Origin: Phycisphaerales bacterium
GTDB taxonomy: Bacteria; Planctomycetota; Phycisphaerae; Phycisphaerales; UBA1924
NCBI GenBank assembly: GCA_029260515.1
Contig: JAJDDC010000014.1
Coordinates: 1 to 64,000, forward strand
Length of the DNA stretch: 64,000 bases
Direction of reading: 5' to 3'
Each line of letters starts with the position of its first letter. Position 1 is the stretch's first letter. The notes below the pieces were generated by a model. That model was not told the origin of the DNA, searched no databases, and saw nothing but the letters and a program-made list of their open reading frames with translations. Both the position numbers and the translations under genes were made by a program. Below are positions 20,589 to 29,121 of this stretch, one piece after another.

Positions 20589-20855
20589 TCAGTCCGCGGC
20601 GGCCAGCGCCCGCTCGACGCCGGCGCGGACGGCGCGCCACGCGGCGTCCGGGCGCTTGCAGACGGTGATGAACGCGGTGTGGATCAGGACGTTGGTCACG
20701 CCATCGACGGCAAAAAGCGAATCGGCGAGGGGGTCGTCGGCGGCCTGGGCCCTGTTGAAGTACGATCGGGGTGTGGACGCCGGGCTCGGCTCGACGAGGC
20801 ACTTGAGCGCGTTGGGGTTGGGCGTGGGCTCGAAGCTCGTGACTCTGTAGGGCAT
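20589..20855 (-). CDS. NifU N-terminal-type (Nfu_N) small protein
   Basis: The 88-residue protein begins with TSFEPTPNPNALKCLVEP, the signature of the Nfu/NifU N-terminal domain (usually TPNPxxLKF), and continues FAVDGVTNVLIHTAFITVCK, which matches the domain's second half. The CxxC Fe-S scaffold domain is absent, so it is a stand-alone Nfu_N protein. It precedes mutY by five bases; coupling an Fe-S-related protein to the Fe-S glycosylase MutY is suggestive, but only an inference. Confidence 0.8.
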   Translation of the reverse strand: MPYRVTSFEPTPNPNALKCLVEPSPASTPRSYFNRAQAADDPLADSLFAVDGVTNVLIHTAFITVCKRPDAAWRAVRAGVERALAAAD

Positions 20856-20952
20856 CGGGCCTCCGAGAAATCAGCGGGCCGGGCGGCGTCCGTGACGATA
20901 GCAGCGGCGCCCGCGCTCATGTTCGGACGCGCGAGAGGACGACCCAGCGACG

Positions 20953-21915
20953 ATGCCACTGACCAAGCTCCAGGACTTGCTCGACCGGATCGGGTCGTAC
21001 TCGCCCCTCGAGGTCGGCTTCGAGCTGGCGATTATCGCGGTGGTGATCTGGGCGGTGGTCCGCTTCGTCCAGGGCACCCGGGCCGCGGGGGCGCTCAAGG
21101 GCCTGCTGCTGATCTTCATCGTCGCGACGGTGATCGTCCGCGTGTTCGGCGGGGGCGACTCGTTCGCGCGGGTCTCGTACCTCTACGAGCTGTTCATCGC
21201 CCTGGCGGCTGTGGCGCTGATCGTGATCTTCCAGCCCGAGCTGCGCCGGGCCCTGATCCGCCTGGGCGAGGCGCCCATGCTGCGGTCCAACACGAACGAG
21301 AGCACGCAGGTTGTGGACGCGATCTGCAGCTCGTGCGTGTACCTCGCCAAGCAGCGGTTCGGGGCGATCATCGTGATCGAGCGTCAGTTCGGGCTCCGGG
21401 GGTTGACCGAGGGCGGGACGACACTCAACGCGGAGCTGAGCGAGCGGCTGCTGAGCACGATCTTTTACCCGGGCTCTGCGCTGCACGATCTGGCGGTGGT
21501 GGTCCGGGGCAAGCGCATCTTCGCGGCCGGCGTGCAGCTGCCCCTGGCCGACCCGAGCGAGATGCCCGACCCGAGCCTGGGCTCGCGGCACCGGGCGGCG
21601 GTCGGGATCACGAAGGAGTCGGACGCGTTGGTGATCATCGTGAGCGAGGAGACGGGCGCGATCCGGATGGCGGACCGCGGGCGCCTGACGATCCCGATCG
21701 ATCCCGACGATTTGCCGATCGTGCTGACCAAACGCCTGGGGAAGGCCCCGGCGAAGTCGCCCTCGGACGCGGAAGGCGAGGACGAGGGCGAGGACATCGA
21801 GCGGTCGGGCGGGCTGAGCACCGCGGGTCTCGACGCGGACGAGGTCGTAACCCCCGAGCAGATGGAGAAGCCCAAGGATGACGGCGGCGGCGAGCGCCGT
21901 GAGGGGGCGGCGTGA
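20953..21915 (+). CDS. cdaA: Diadenylate cyclase, CdaA type
   Basis: CdaA makes the second messenger c-di-AMP from two ATP. Three membrane helices (residues 20-95: ELAIIAVVIWAVVRFV, GLLLIFIVATVIVRVF, LFIALAAVALIVIF) precede the DAC domain with FQPELRRALIRLGEAP, IIVIERQFGLRGLTEGGTTL and GSRHRAAVGITKESDALVII, plus VSEETGAI. The RHR motif (residues 212-214) is intact. The substrate-binding DGA motif reads Asp-Leu-Ala (residues 179-181: LHDLAVVV), which is a notable change. The C-terminal 60 residues are acidic and unstructured-looking. The next gene overlaps by four bases and encodes a YbbR-like protein, the usual CdaR-type partner. Confidence 0.88.
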   Translation: MPLTKLQDLLDRIGSYSPLEVGFELAIIAVVIWAVVRFVQGTRAAGALKGLLLIFIVATVIVRVFGGGDSFARVSYLYELFIALAAVALIVIFQPELRRALIRLGEAPMLRSNTNESTQVVDAICSSCVYLAKQRFGAIIVIERQFGLRGLTEGGTTLNAELSERLLSTIFYPGSALHDLAVVVRGKRIFAAGVQLPLADPSEMPDPSLGSRHRAAVGITKESDALVIIVSEETGAIRMADRGRLTIPIDPDDLPIVLTKRLGKAPAKSPSDAEGEDEGEDIERSGGLSTAGLDADEVVTPEQMEKPKDDGGGERREGAA

Positions 21916-22943
21916 CGTGGGCGCGGGTCAAGACCGGGCTGGTCGTCGCGGTGCTGACGCTGCTGGTCTGGGTGCTGGCCGAGAGCCGCACGCTGCGCGA
22001 CGAGCCCGTGACGCTGGTGGTCTCGTTCGCCGACGAGGGTGACGGGGCGAGCCTGGTGCGGGTGACCGACAACACGTGGGGCGCGGACGCGGAGGTGACG
22101 CTTCTGGGTTCGGCGGCGGTTGTCGCGGACGCGCGCGAGCGGTTGGGCGGACGCGTGACGCTGGTCGTCGGGCGGGAGCTGCCCTCGGCGCCGGGGACGC
22201 ACGTGGTGTCGCTGCGTGAGGCGTTGCGCCGGACGGACGCGCTGCGTGAGACGGGCGTGACGATCTCGGAGATCCGTCCTGAGACGGTGACGATCGAGGT
22301 GGACCGGGCGGTGGACGTGCGCGTGCCGGTGGTGGCGCGGGCGCCCCAGGGGATGCTCGATACGCCGCCCCGGGTCTCGCCCGCGACGGTGCTGGTGCGG
22401 GCGCCCGCCTCGGCGCTTGTGGGTATCGACGTGAGCACGCTGGAGGCGGTCGCGGAGATCGACCAGACGATGCTCGACAACGTCGCGCCAGGGCGCGAAG
22501 AGATGATCTCGGGCGTGCGTCTGCGGGCGCCGGCCGCGCTTGCCGAGGCGTGGCACGTCGCGATGGCGCCCCCAGTCGTGGACGTGACGGTCGCGGTTCG
22601 GACCCGCACGCGGTCGCACACGATCCCGCGGCTGCCCGTCCAGGTGCTGCTGCCCCCGCCCGAGCTGGGGCGGTGGCGGATCGAGCTGGCCCCGGAGAAC
22701 ACGGACCTGTTCGACGTGGTGGTGACGGGCCCGAGCGACGCGGTGGGGCGGATCGCGGGCGGCGAGGCGAGCCCGATGGCGGTGGTCTCGCTGACGTTCC
22801 AGGAGCTGGCCCAGGGGATCGGCTCGAAGGCGGCGCGGATCGTCTTCCTGCCCCCGGGTGTGAGTGCCCGGGTCGAGGACCCGACCATCCATCTGACGAT
22901 CGAGCGGATCGAGGACGACGAGACCGGGCCCGTCGCGCCCTGA
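21912..22943 (+). CDS. YbbR-domain (CdaR-like) protein
   Basis: The start is GTG 21912, overlapping the cdaA stop. One membrane helix at the N-terminus (LVVAVLTLLVWVLAESRTL) anchors an extracytoplasmic part made of YbbR-type beta repeats: about residues 30-125, 125-225 (TVTIEVDRAVDVRVPVVAR) and 225-335 (LPVQVLLPPPELGRWRIEL, VVTGPSDAVGRIAGGEAS). CdaR proteins bind and regulate CdaA in Gram-positive bacteria, and gene order here matches that. The match to YbbR is by pattern rather than by close identity. Confidence 0.72.
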   Translation: MTWARVKTGLVVAVLTLLVWVLAESRTLRDEPVTLVVSFADEGDGASLVRVTDNTWGADAEVTLLGSAAVVADARERLGGRVTLVVGRELPSAPGTHVVSLREALRRTDALRETGVTISEIRPETVTIEVDRAVDVRVPVVARAPQGMLDTPPRVSPATVLVRAPASALVGIDVSTLEAVAEIDQTMLDNVAPGREEMISGVRLRAPAALAEAWHVAMAPPVVDVTVAVRTRTRSHTIPRLPVQVLLPPPELGRWRIELAPENTDLFDVVVTGPSDAVGRIAGGEASPMAVVSLTFQELAQGIGSKAARIVFLPPGVSARVEDPTIHLTIERIEDDETGPVAP

Positions 22944-23174
22944 GCCCGGGGCCCGAGCCCGGCGCCGGGTGGTCCGTCGGGGGGGGTGCTGGTTGAAGCG
23001 CCGGGCGGGGCGCCCGATCGGGCCTCTCGGGCGGGACTTCGGCGGGGCGCGGAGCTACGCTTCCGTCCCTCTCCCGCGGGCGGGGGCGTGGGGCGCTGCC
23101 CCTGAAACACAGCACGAACCCTCAGTCAACGACCGCCCGGGGCCAGCGCCCGTCGGGCGGGGGGAACCGCCGCC

Positions 23175-24758
23175 GTGAAGATCAAGACCGACGAGATCGC
23201 CAGCGTCATCAAGCAGGAAATCGAGCAGTTCAGCGCCGAGCTGGAGGTCAGCGAGGTCGGTCGTGTCGTCGAGGTCGGCGACGGGATCGCGCGGATCTAT
23301 GGCTTGTCGAAGGCGATGGCGGGCGAGCTGCTCGAGTTCCAGACCTCCGAGGGCGCCGTCATGGGCCAGGTGATGAACCTGGAGGTGGATACGGTCGGCT
23401 CGGTCATCTACGGCAACTACCTGCAGGTGAAGGAGGGCGACCTGGTCAAGGCGACCGGGCGCCTGCTCGAGGTGCCCGTCGGCGAGCAGCTGCTCGGTCG
23501 CGTGGTGGACCCGCTGGGCCGCCCGATCGACGACGGCCCGGCGATCGAGGGCGCCGAGACCCGGAAGATGGACATCATCGCGCCGGGGATCGCCGAGCGT
23601 CAGCCGGTGACCGAGCCCCTGCAGACGGGCGTCAAGGCGATCGACGCGATGATCCCGATCGGTCGCGGGCAGCGCGAGCTGATCATCGGCGACCGCAAGA
23701 CGGGCAAGACTGCCGTCGCGATCGACGCGATCATCAACCAGAAGCAGTACTGGGGCACGCCCGAGGCGGTGGTGTGTATCTACGTCGCGGTGGGGCAGAA
23801 GGAGTCCACGGTCGCGGGCGTGGTGCAGACGCTCAAGAAGCACGGGGCGATGGACTACACGATCGTGGTCAACGCCGCCAGCTCGGACCCGGCGCCGATG
23901 CAGTACGTCGCGCCGTACGCGGGCTGCGCGATGGGCGAGTACTTCATGTGGTCGGCCAACGGCGGGGCCAAGACGATGTCCGACGGGCGCCCGATGCCCA
24001 AGCACGCGCTGCTGATCTACGACGACCTGTCCAAGCAGGCGGTCGCGTACCGCCAGTTGTCGCTGCTGCTGCGTCGCCCGCCCGGGCGTGAGGCGTACCC
24101 GGGCGACGTGTTCTACCTGCACAGCCGCCTGCTCGAGCGGGCGACCAAGCTCTCGGACGAGAACGGCGGCGGCTCGCTGACCGCCCTGCCGATCATCGAG
24201 ACGCAGGAGGGCGACGTCTCGGCGTACATCCCGACCAACGTGATCTCGATCACCGACGGGCAGATCTACCTGATGCCCGAGCTGTTCTTCGCGGGCGTGC
24301 GCCCTGCGATCAACGTGGGCATCTCGGTGTCTCGCGTGGGCGGCGCCGCCCAGGTGAAGGCGATGAAGAAGATCGCCGGCTCGCTGCGGCTCGACCTGGC
24401 CGCGTTCCGCGAGCTCGAGGCGTTCGCGCAGCTGGGGACGGAGCTGGACAAGGCGACGCAGGCGCAGCTCGATCGCGGCGCCCGGATGGTGGAGCTGCTC
24501 AAGCAGCCGCAGTACGTGCCGTTCCCGGTGACCGAGCAGATCATCTCGATCTTCGCGGGCACGAAGGGCTACCTGGACGACGTCCCGCTGGACAAGGTGA
24601 TGGACTTCGAGAAGGGGATGCTCGAGTACTTCCGCACGAACCTGAAGGCGGTGTACGACGAGCTGGCGGACAAGCTGGCGATCGACGACTCGCTGGGCGA
24701 GAAGATCGCCGACGGGATCACGCATTACAAGGCGGACTGGAAGGGTCGGCAGGGGTAA
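23175..24758 (+). CDS. atpA: F-type ATP synthase subunit alpha
   Basis: This is the alpha subunit of the F1 sector. The protein starts with [18 protein letters not shown], carries the Walker A loop [15 protein letters not shown] (about residue 172), the conserved [40 protein letters not shown] and the family signature [17 protein letters not shown]. The 527-residue length is slightly above the usual 500-513. The start is GTG 23175 with GGGGGGAA upstream. No other ATP synthase gene is adjacent: a YbbR-like gene lies upstream, and a hairpin with a T-run follows 27 bases after the stop. Confidence 0.97.
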   Translation: MKIKTDEIASVIKQEIEQFSAELEVSEVGRVVEVGDGIARIYGLSKAMAGELLEFQTSEGAVMGQVMNLEVDTVGSVIYGNYLQVKEGDLVKATGRLLEVPVGEQLLGRVVDPLGRPIDDGPAIEGAETRKMDIIAPGIAERQPVTEPLQTGVKAIDAMIPIGRGQRELIIGDRKTGKTAVAIDAIINQKQYWGTPEAVVCIYVAVGQKESTVAGVVQTLKKHGAMDYTIVVNAASSDPAPMQYVAPYAGCAMGEYFMWSANGGAKTMSDGRPMPKHALLIYDDLSKQAVAYRQLSLLLRRPPGREAYPGDVFYLHSRLLERATKLSDENGGGSLTALPIIETQEGDVSAYIPTNVISITDGQIYLMPELFFAGVRPAINVGISVSRVGGAAQVKAMKKIAGSLRLDLAAFRELEAFAQLGTELDKATQAQLDRGARMVELLKQPQYVPFPVTEQIISIFAGTKGYLDDVPLDKVMDFEKGMLEYFRTNLKAVYDELADKLAIDDSLGEKIADGITHYKADWKGRQG

Positions 24759-24785
24759 ACGTCTGACAGATCAGCACTTTCACCG

Positions 24786-24810
24786 AGGCCCTCGCTTGCG
24801 GGGGCTTTTT
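24786..24810 (+). terminator. Intrinsic terminator after atpA
   Basis: GCCCTCGC (24788-24795) pairs with GCGGGGGC (24798-24805) with one G-T pair, and TTTTT follows at 24806-24810. It ends the atpA unit and separates it from the surface-protein island. Confidence 0.85.
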
Positions 24811-24896
24811 CGTGGCTGCTTCGTTGACTGATGTTGCCGGTGTGCTTTTGGAGATCAGAGGAGTCTTGTATTCTGGCACAGGCGATTCAAGAAGTG

Positions 24897-26309
24897 ATGC
24901 CTCAACACCTGCGAGACAAGCCAATGCACAGCAGGACCGCACGCACGAATCGTTTTCTCAGTGCCGTGCTCATTAGTATGTCTGCCGGTATTGCTGCTCC
25001 GGCCACGGGGCAGGTGATCAATGAAGATTTCAAGCTCATGGCAAGCGATGGCGAAACGGCTGACATGTTCGGATGTTCCATAGCCATCGACAACGGTGTC
25101 ATTGCCGTCGGTGCGTTCAGGGGCGGTTCATGTTTCGACGATGGGCTCGGCGCTGCGTATCTGTTCGATGCCTCCACGGGTGTTCAGATCGCAAAGCTTG
25201 AACCGGACGACTGTCCGTCGGGAAATTCTTTCGGCAGTTCCGTCGATATTCGAGACGGCATCGTTGCCGTGGGGATGGCTCGCTACCTCGACGAAGGTGG
25301 TCAAACTGGCGCCGCGTATCTGTTCGATGCATCTACGGGTGCTCAGATCGGCAAACTCCTGGCGAATGACCGCGCGAATGGTGATGAGTTCGGCGAGTCT
25401 ATTGCCATTGGCGGCGGGCTTGTGGCTGTAGGGGCGTATCGCGACGATGTTACCGGCGCAGACTCGGGTTCTGCGTATGTCTTTGACGCATCCACCGGCG
25501 TTCAGATTGCCAAGCTCATTCCAAGCAAATCGAGTGATCGATTTGGGCTGTCCATCGCGATCGACGACGGTATCGTCGTCGTAGGAGTACCCCTTGATCA
25601 CAACAACGGCTTTGCGCAAGTCGGTTCGGCGTATGTTTTCGAGGCAGCCACGGGCAATCAGATCGCCATACTCGGCAGGGGAGTATTGGACCTGACGAAT
25701 CAGGGCGACATGTTTGGCGAATCTGTCGCTATTGAGAATGGCGTCGTCGCCGTTGGTGTGCCTGGTGATAGCAACAGCACCATCTCCCGCTTTGGATCAG
25801 TGTTTCTCTTTGACGCGGCCACGGGTGATCAGATCACCGCGTTCGTCTCAGATATCCTTGCGGATGATGGCCGGTTCGGTACCGCCGTCGCAATCGACAA
25901 CGGTGTCGTCGCTGTTAGCGCGCCATTCGATGATGAAAACGGCATCAACTCTGGTTCCGCATACCTCTTTGATGTATCTACTGGCGATCAGATCGTCAAG
26001 CTAATCCGGAGCGTTGACATGCCGAATAGGCCGCTCGGCAGTTCAATCGCAGTTGACAGCGGTACTGTCGCCGTTGGAGCGGGGGTTGATGATGGTATTA
26101 GCATATTATCTGGCGCTGCGTATGTCTTTGAAGCCCCTGCGGCAGATTGCCCCGCCGACCTTGCACCGCCGATCGGTGTCCTCGATTTCTCGGATGTGAT
26201 CGCGTTCCTCACGGCATTCGTCGCGATGGGGAGCGACGCTGACCTCGCCGAACCGCTCGGGGTGTTCGACTTCTCCGATGTCGTCGCCTTCGGCGCCGGG
26301 TGCCCGTAG
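24897..26309 (+). CDS. Secreted FG-GAP-type propeller protein with truncated GC-type dockerin
   Basis: A signal peptide (FLSAVLISMSAGIAAPATGQ) leads into seven to eight repeats of about 55-60 residues, each with the form GxAYLFDASTGxQIAKL followed by DxFGxSVAIDxGxVAVGA, an FG-GAP-like beta-propeller. The C-terminus is a GC-type dockerin: first repeat ADLAPPIGVLDFSDVIAFL is complete, the second ends DFSDVVAFGAGCP, four residues short. The start could be ATG 24897 or ATG 24924; both leave the signal peptide intact. The body uses many A/T-ending codons unlike all neighbours, while the dockerin end is GC-rich again. Function probably extracellular or surface binding; the ligand is unknown. Confidence 0.85.
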   Translation: MPQHLRDKPMHSRTARTNRFLSAVLISMSAGIAAPATGQVINEDFKLMASDGETADMFGCSIAIDNGVIAVGAFRGGSCFDDGLGAAYLFDASTGVQIAKLEPDDCPSGNSFGSSVDIRDGIVAVGMARYLDEGGQTGAAYLFDASTGAQIGKLLANDRANGDEFGESIAIGGGLVAVGAYRDDVTGADSGSAYVFDASTGVQIAKLIPSKSSDRFGLSIAIDDGIVVVGVPLDHNNGFAQVGSAYVFEAATGNQIAILGRGVLDLTNQGDMFGESVAIENGVVAVGVPGDSNSTISRFGSVFLFDAATGDQITAFVSDILADDGRFGTAVAIDNGVVAVSAPFDDENGINSGSAYLFDVSTGDQIVKLIRSVDMPNRPLGSSIAVDSGTVAVGAGVDDGISILSGAAYVFEAPAADCPADLAPPIGVLDFSDVIAFLTAFVAMGSDADLAEPLGVFDFSDVVAFGAGCP

Positions 26310-26412
26310 GCGCCCACGCCGTTGTCGCCGCGTTTCTCGGTCGCGGGGGTGGACCGCAACTGCGCAAGGCCCGCGTGCGGATCTGTGGCGGGCAAATCCG
26401 AGAAAGGGCGTC

Positions 26413-27285
26413 ATGCGTAAAGAGTTGCTCTTCGAGAGCCGGGGCGCGAGGCTGATGCGGTCGAGCTGGCGGGCGGGGGGCGACGAGCTGCCCCTCGCGT
26501 GGCAGTCCGAGGACCGCCCGAGGGTGTCGTTCCCGGGGTCGCCGCTGCTCTTCGGCGGGCGTGGGCGCCCCGAGCTGGCGTCGCCGGGCGACGCGGTCGT
26601 GCTCGATGGCGGCCTCGAGCACGGCGTGCGGCGCCCGGTCGCGGGCGCGGGGTACAGCGTGTGGATCTGCGTTGACCCGGAGGTCTTCGACGGCTTGTGC
26701 GGCGGCACGGCCCGTACGCGGCTGCGTACGCGCGCGGGCGGGCGCCTGGTCCTGACGCCCGATGTGCGGCCCGCGCTGGCGATCGGCGAGATCGCACGTG
26801 GCTCCGACGCGGGCGTGCTCGACCGTGTCGAGGCCGAGGCGCTGCTGTACAGCGTGGTCGAGAAAGTCTGCGGCGGCGCACGCGATCCCGGGCCCGGGCG
26901 GGGGGCGCGCGGAGCGCACACCGACGCGGTCGTGCACGCGATCTCGATGCTGGTGGACGACGCAGACGCTCCGACGCTCGGCGATATCGGGGCCGCGGTC
27001 GGGATGTCCCCGCACCATTTCTGCCGTGTGTTCAAGCGGAGCACGGGGATGACGGTCCAGGGGTTTCGACGGCGGGCCCGCCTGCTCCGGGCGGCCGGGC
27101 GTGTGCTCGAGGGCGACGCCCCGCTCGCGGCGATCGCGGACGCGTGCGGGTTCTCGGATCAGCCGCACATGACACGGGCGTTCAAGGACGCCTTCGGCGT
27201 CCCGCCAGCGCGTCTGGCGCGAGGAACGCCCCGTCTCGTGCAGATGCGCAAGATCCTTCAAGACACGGTCGCACGGGGCTCGTAG
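26413..27285 (+). CDS. AraC-family transcriptional regulator
   Basis: The 290-residue protein has an N-terminal cupin-like sensor part (GDAVVLDGGLEHGVRRPVAG) and a C-terminal double helix-turn-helix: first TLGDIGAAVGMSPHHFCRVFK, second PLAAIADACGFSDQPHMTRA with FKDAFGVPPARL, the AraC/XylS signature. ATG 26413 follows AGAAAGGG. It is the only non-exported product inside the dockerin protein array and lies between two FG-GAP proteins, so local control of the array is possible but unproven. Confidence 0.92.
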   Translation: MRKELLFESRGARLMRSSWRAGGDELPLAWQSEDRPRVSFPGSPLLFGGRGRPELASPGDAVVLDGGLEHGVRRPVAGAGYSVWICVDPEVFDGLCGGTARTRLRTRAGGRLVLTPDVRPALAIGEIARGSDAGVLDRVEAEALLYSVVEKVCGGARDPGPGRGARGAHTDAVVHAISMLVDDADAPTLGDIGAAVGMSPHHFCRVFKRSTGMTVQGFRRRARLLRAAGRVLEGDAPLAAIADACGFSDQPHMTRAFKDAFGVPPARLARGTPRLVQMRKILQDTVARGS

Positions 27286-27328
27286 GTTCGGCCATCGCCG
27301 CCCAGCTCGGGCTGTGGAGGATCGGACC

Positions 27329-28819
27329 ATGCGTTCTCGAATGCCTTGGGTGTTGTTGGGTTTTGTCGCCGCCGCGAGCACGGCGGCTCCGGGCCAGTTC
27401 GTCGAACCGGGCGTGCGGGTGATCTACTCGGTGGGGGGGACCCAGAACAGCGGGCAGTTCGGGCTCGCGCCCGCGGCCCTCGGAGACCTTACCGGCGACG
27501 GGATCTCCGAGATCGTCTGCACCGCCCCGGGCTGGTTCAACATCAGCACCGGGACGACCGGGGCCTGCTTCGTATACGACGGCGCCGACGGCGCGCTGAT
27601 GCGCACACACCCGGCGCCCGACGCCGTGACCGTGTTTCAGAAATCTGTCGCCGCCGGTGATATCGACGGCGATGGCGTGCCCGACTACGCCGCCGCCGGG
27701 TGGACAACGGGCTCGGCGGGCGCCGTTGTTGTGTTCAGTGGCGTAGACGGCTCGGTAATCTTTACGCTCCGGGGCCTCTCGCTCAGCGACCAGTTCGGGC
27801 TCGGGCTCACGTCGCACGACGACGTGGACGGCGATGGGCACGACGACCTGCTCGTGGGGGCGCCGTTCCACACGATCGAGGGCACGCGCCGGGGGCGGGT
27901 CGCGGCGTACTCGGGCGATGGCGGGCACGAGCTGTGGTCCGCGGAGGGATCGGCAGCCCACCAGGCGTTCGGCCAGTTGTGTTTCTCGATCGATGACACG
28001 GACGGGGACAGCGTGCGTGACGTCGCGGTCGGCGCACCGCAGATGCGCCCGACGTTCGCGAACACCGGCCCCGGCTTCGTCGTCCTGCTATCCGGCGTGG
28101 ACGGCGCCCCGATCGGGGATCCGATCGCCTCGCCCAGCGCCACGAGCGTAGATTTCGGCTCGTGGATCCCTTCGCCCTCGATCGACCTGAACGACGATGG
28201 GATCAGCGAGATCGTGATCGCTGACCAGTTCGACGCCGCCCTCGGAGCGCAGACCGGCAAGGCGTTCATCCTCGACGGCGCGACACGGGCTGTGCTCTCC
28301 GAGTACGCAGGCTCGTCGGCGCTGCAGGGGCTCGGTGCGACGGGCAACGCCGGCGACATCAACGCCGACGGTGTTGACGAGCTGATCGTCACGAGCTGGC
28401 GCAGCCCCGATGGCGCGCCGGGCACTACAGGGAAACTCGAGGTCTACAGCGGCGCAGACGGCGTCCTGCTCGGACGGGTTACGTCCACGAGCCCGGGTGG
28501 AGCGTTTGGCGGGTGGACATTCGGCATGGGAGACGTGGATGGCGACGGCTTTCCCGACATCTTCGTCAACGCGCCCTGGTACTCGGCCGAGGGATTCCAG
28601 CGCGGGCGGTTCTGGGTCATATCGGGACGCGGGTTCGTGCAGTGCGGGCGAGCCGATCTGGCCGTGCCGATCGGCGTGCTGGATTTCTCCGACGTGATCG
28701 CGTTCCTCACGGCATTCGCCGCGATGAAGGACGATGCGGACCTCGCCGAGCCGTTCGGCGTGTTCGACTTCACGGACGTCGTCGGGTTCCTCTTGGCGTT
28801 CGGCGCGGGCTGCGCGTAG
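27329..28819 (+). CDS. Secreted FG-GAP/VCBS repeat protein with GC-type dockerin
   Basis: ATG 27329 has GGAGGA seven bases upstream. A signal peptide (WVLLGFVAAASTAAPGQ) precedes about seven FG-GAP repeats with calcium-type loops (DLTGDGISEIVC, DIDGDGVPDYAA, DDVDGDGHDDLLVGAP, DTDGDSVRDVAVGAP, DINADGVDELIV, DVDGDGFPDIFVNAP), which form an integrin-alpha-like seven-bladed propeller. The GC-type dockerin starts at CGRADLAVPIG and its second repeat is FDFTDVVGFLLAFGAGC, ending in Ala instead of the usual Pro. Likely secreted and Ca2+-stabilised. Confidence 0.9.
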   Translation: MRSRMPWVLLGFVAAASTAAPGQFVEPGVRVIYSVGGTQNSGQFGLAPAALGDLTGDGISEIVCTAPGWFNISTGTTGACFVYDGADGALMRTHPAPDAVTVFQKSVAAGDIDGDGVPDYAAAGWTTGSAGAVVVFSGVDGSVIFTLRGLSLSDQFGLGLTSHDDVDGDGHDDLLVGAPFHTIEGTRRGRVAAYSGDGGHELWSAEGSAAHQAFGQLCFSIDDTDGDSVRDVAVGAPQMRPTFANTGPGFVVLLSGVDGAPIGDPIASPSATSVDFGSWIPSPSIDLNDDGISEIVIADQFDAALGAQTGKAFILDGATRAVLSEYAGSSALQGLGATGNAGDINADGVDELIVTSWRSPDGAPGTTGKLEVYSGADGVLLGRVTSTSPGGAFGGWTFGMGDVDGDGFPDIFVNAPWYSAEGFQRGRFWVISGRGFVQCGRADLAVPIGVLDFSDVIAFLTAFAAMKDDADLAEPFGVFDFTDVVGFLLAFGAGCA

Positions 28820-29121
28820 CCGAGCCGCGCACGAGCTGTTCACCGATGAGACGACGCGTGACAGGGTGTGCACAACATGTCGGCTTCCGCACGCCCCGCG
28901 CGTAGAACGGGATCGGGCTCGCCGCGTCGCCCGAGTCTCGCGCACAAATGTTGGCGGCACGTGGCAATCTGGGTAACCCCGGGTCCACCCGATCCGCGTC
29001 GTCCGAGAATCCGCTTCGTCCCAGAATCAGCGGTCTGTACGCTCTGTGCTCAGGGTGCGGGGCAGGCGCGTTTGTGCGCGCCGGTCGTTCTCGCGGGCGG
29101 GATTGCATAGAGGGGTTTGGG
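28820..29121. other. Intergenic region, about 300 bases
   Basis: No convincing reading frame, RNA gene or terminator is visible. The last 20 bases hold AGAGGGG, the probable ribosome site of the following gene. Confidence 0.5.

Noticed and set aside
23055..24725. A 556-codon minus-strand frame opposite atpA
   Set aside because: The atpA frame is conserved beyond doubt, and the antisense product is His/Arg/Asp-rich without recognisable features.
27329..28819. Integrin-like adhesion function from FG-GAP repeats
   Set aside because: FG-GAP/VCBS repeats only show a propeller fold with Ca2+ loops; no adhesion motif supports a specific ligand.
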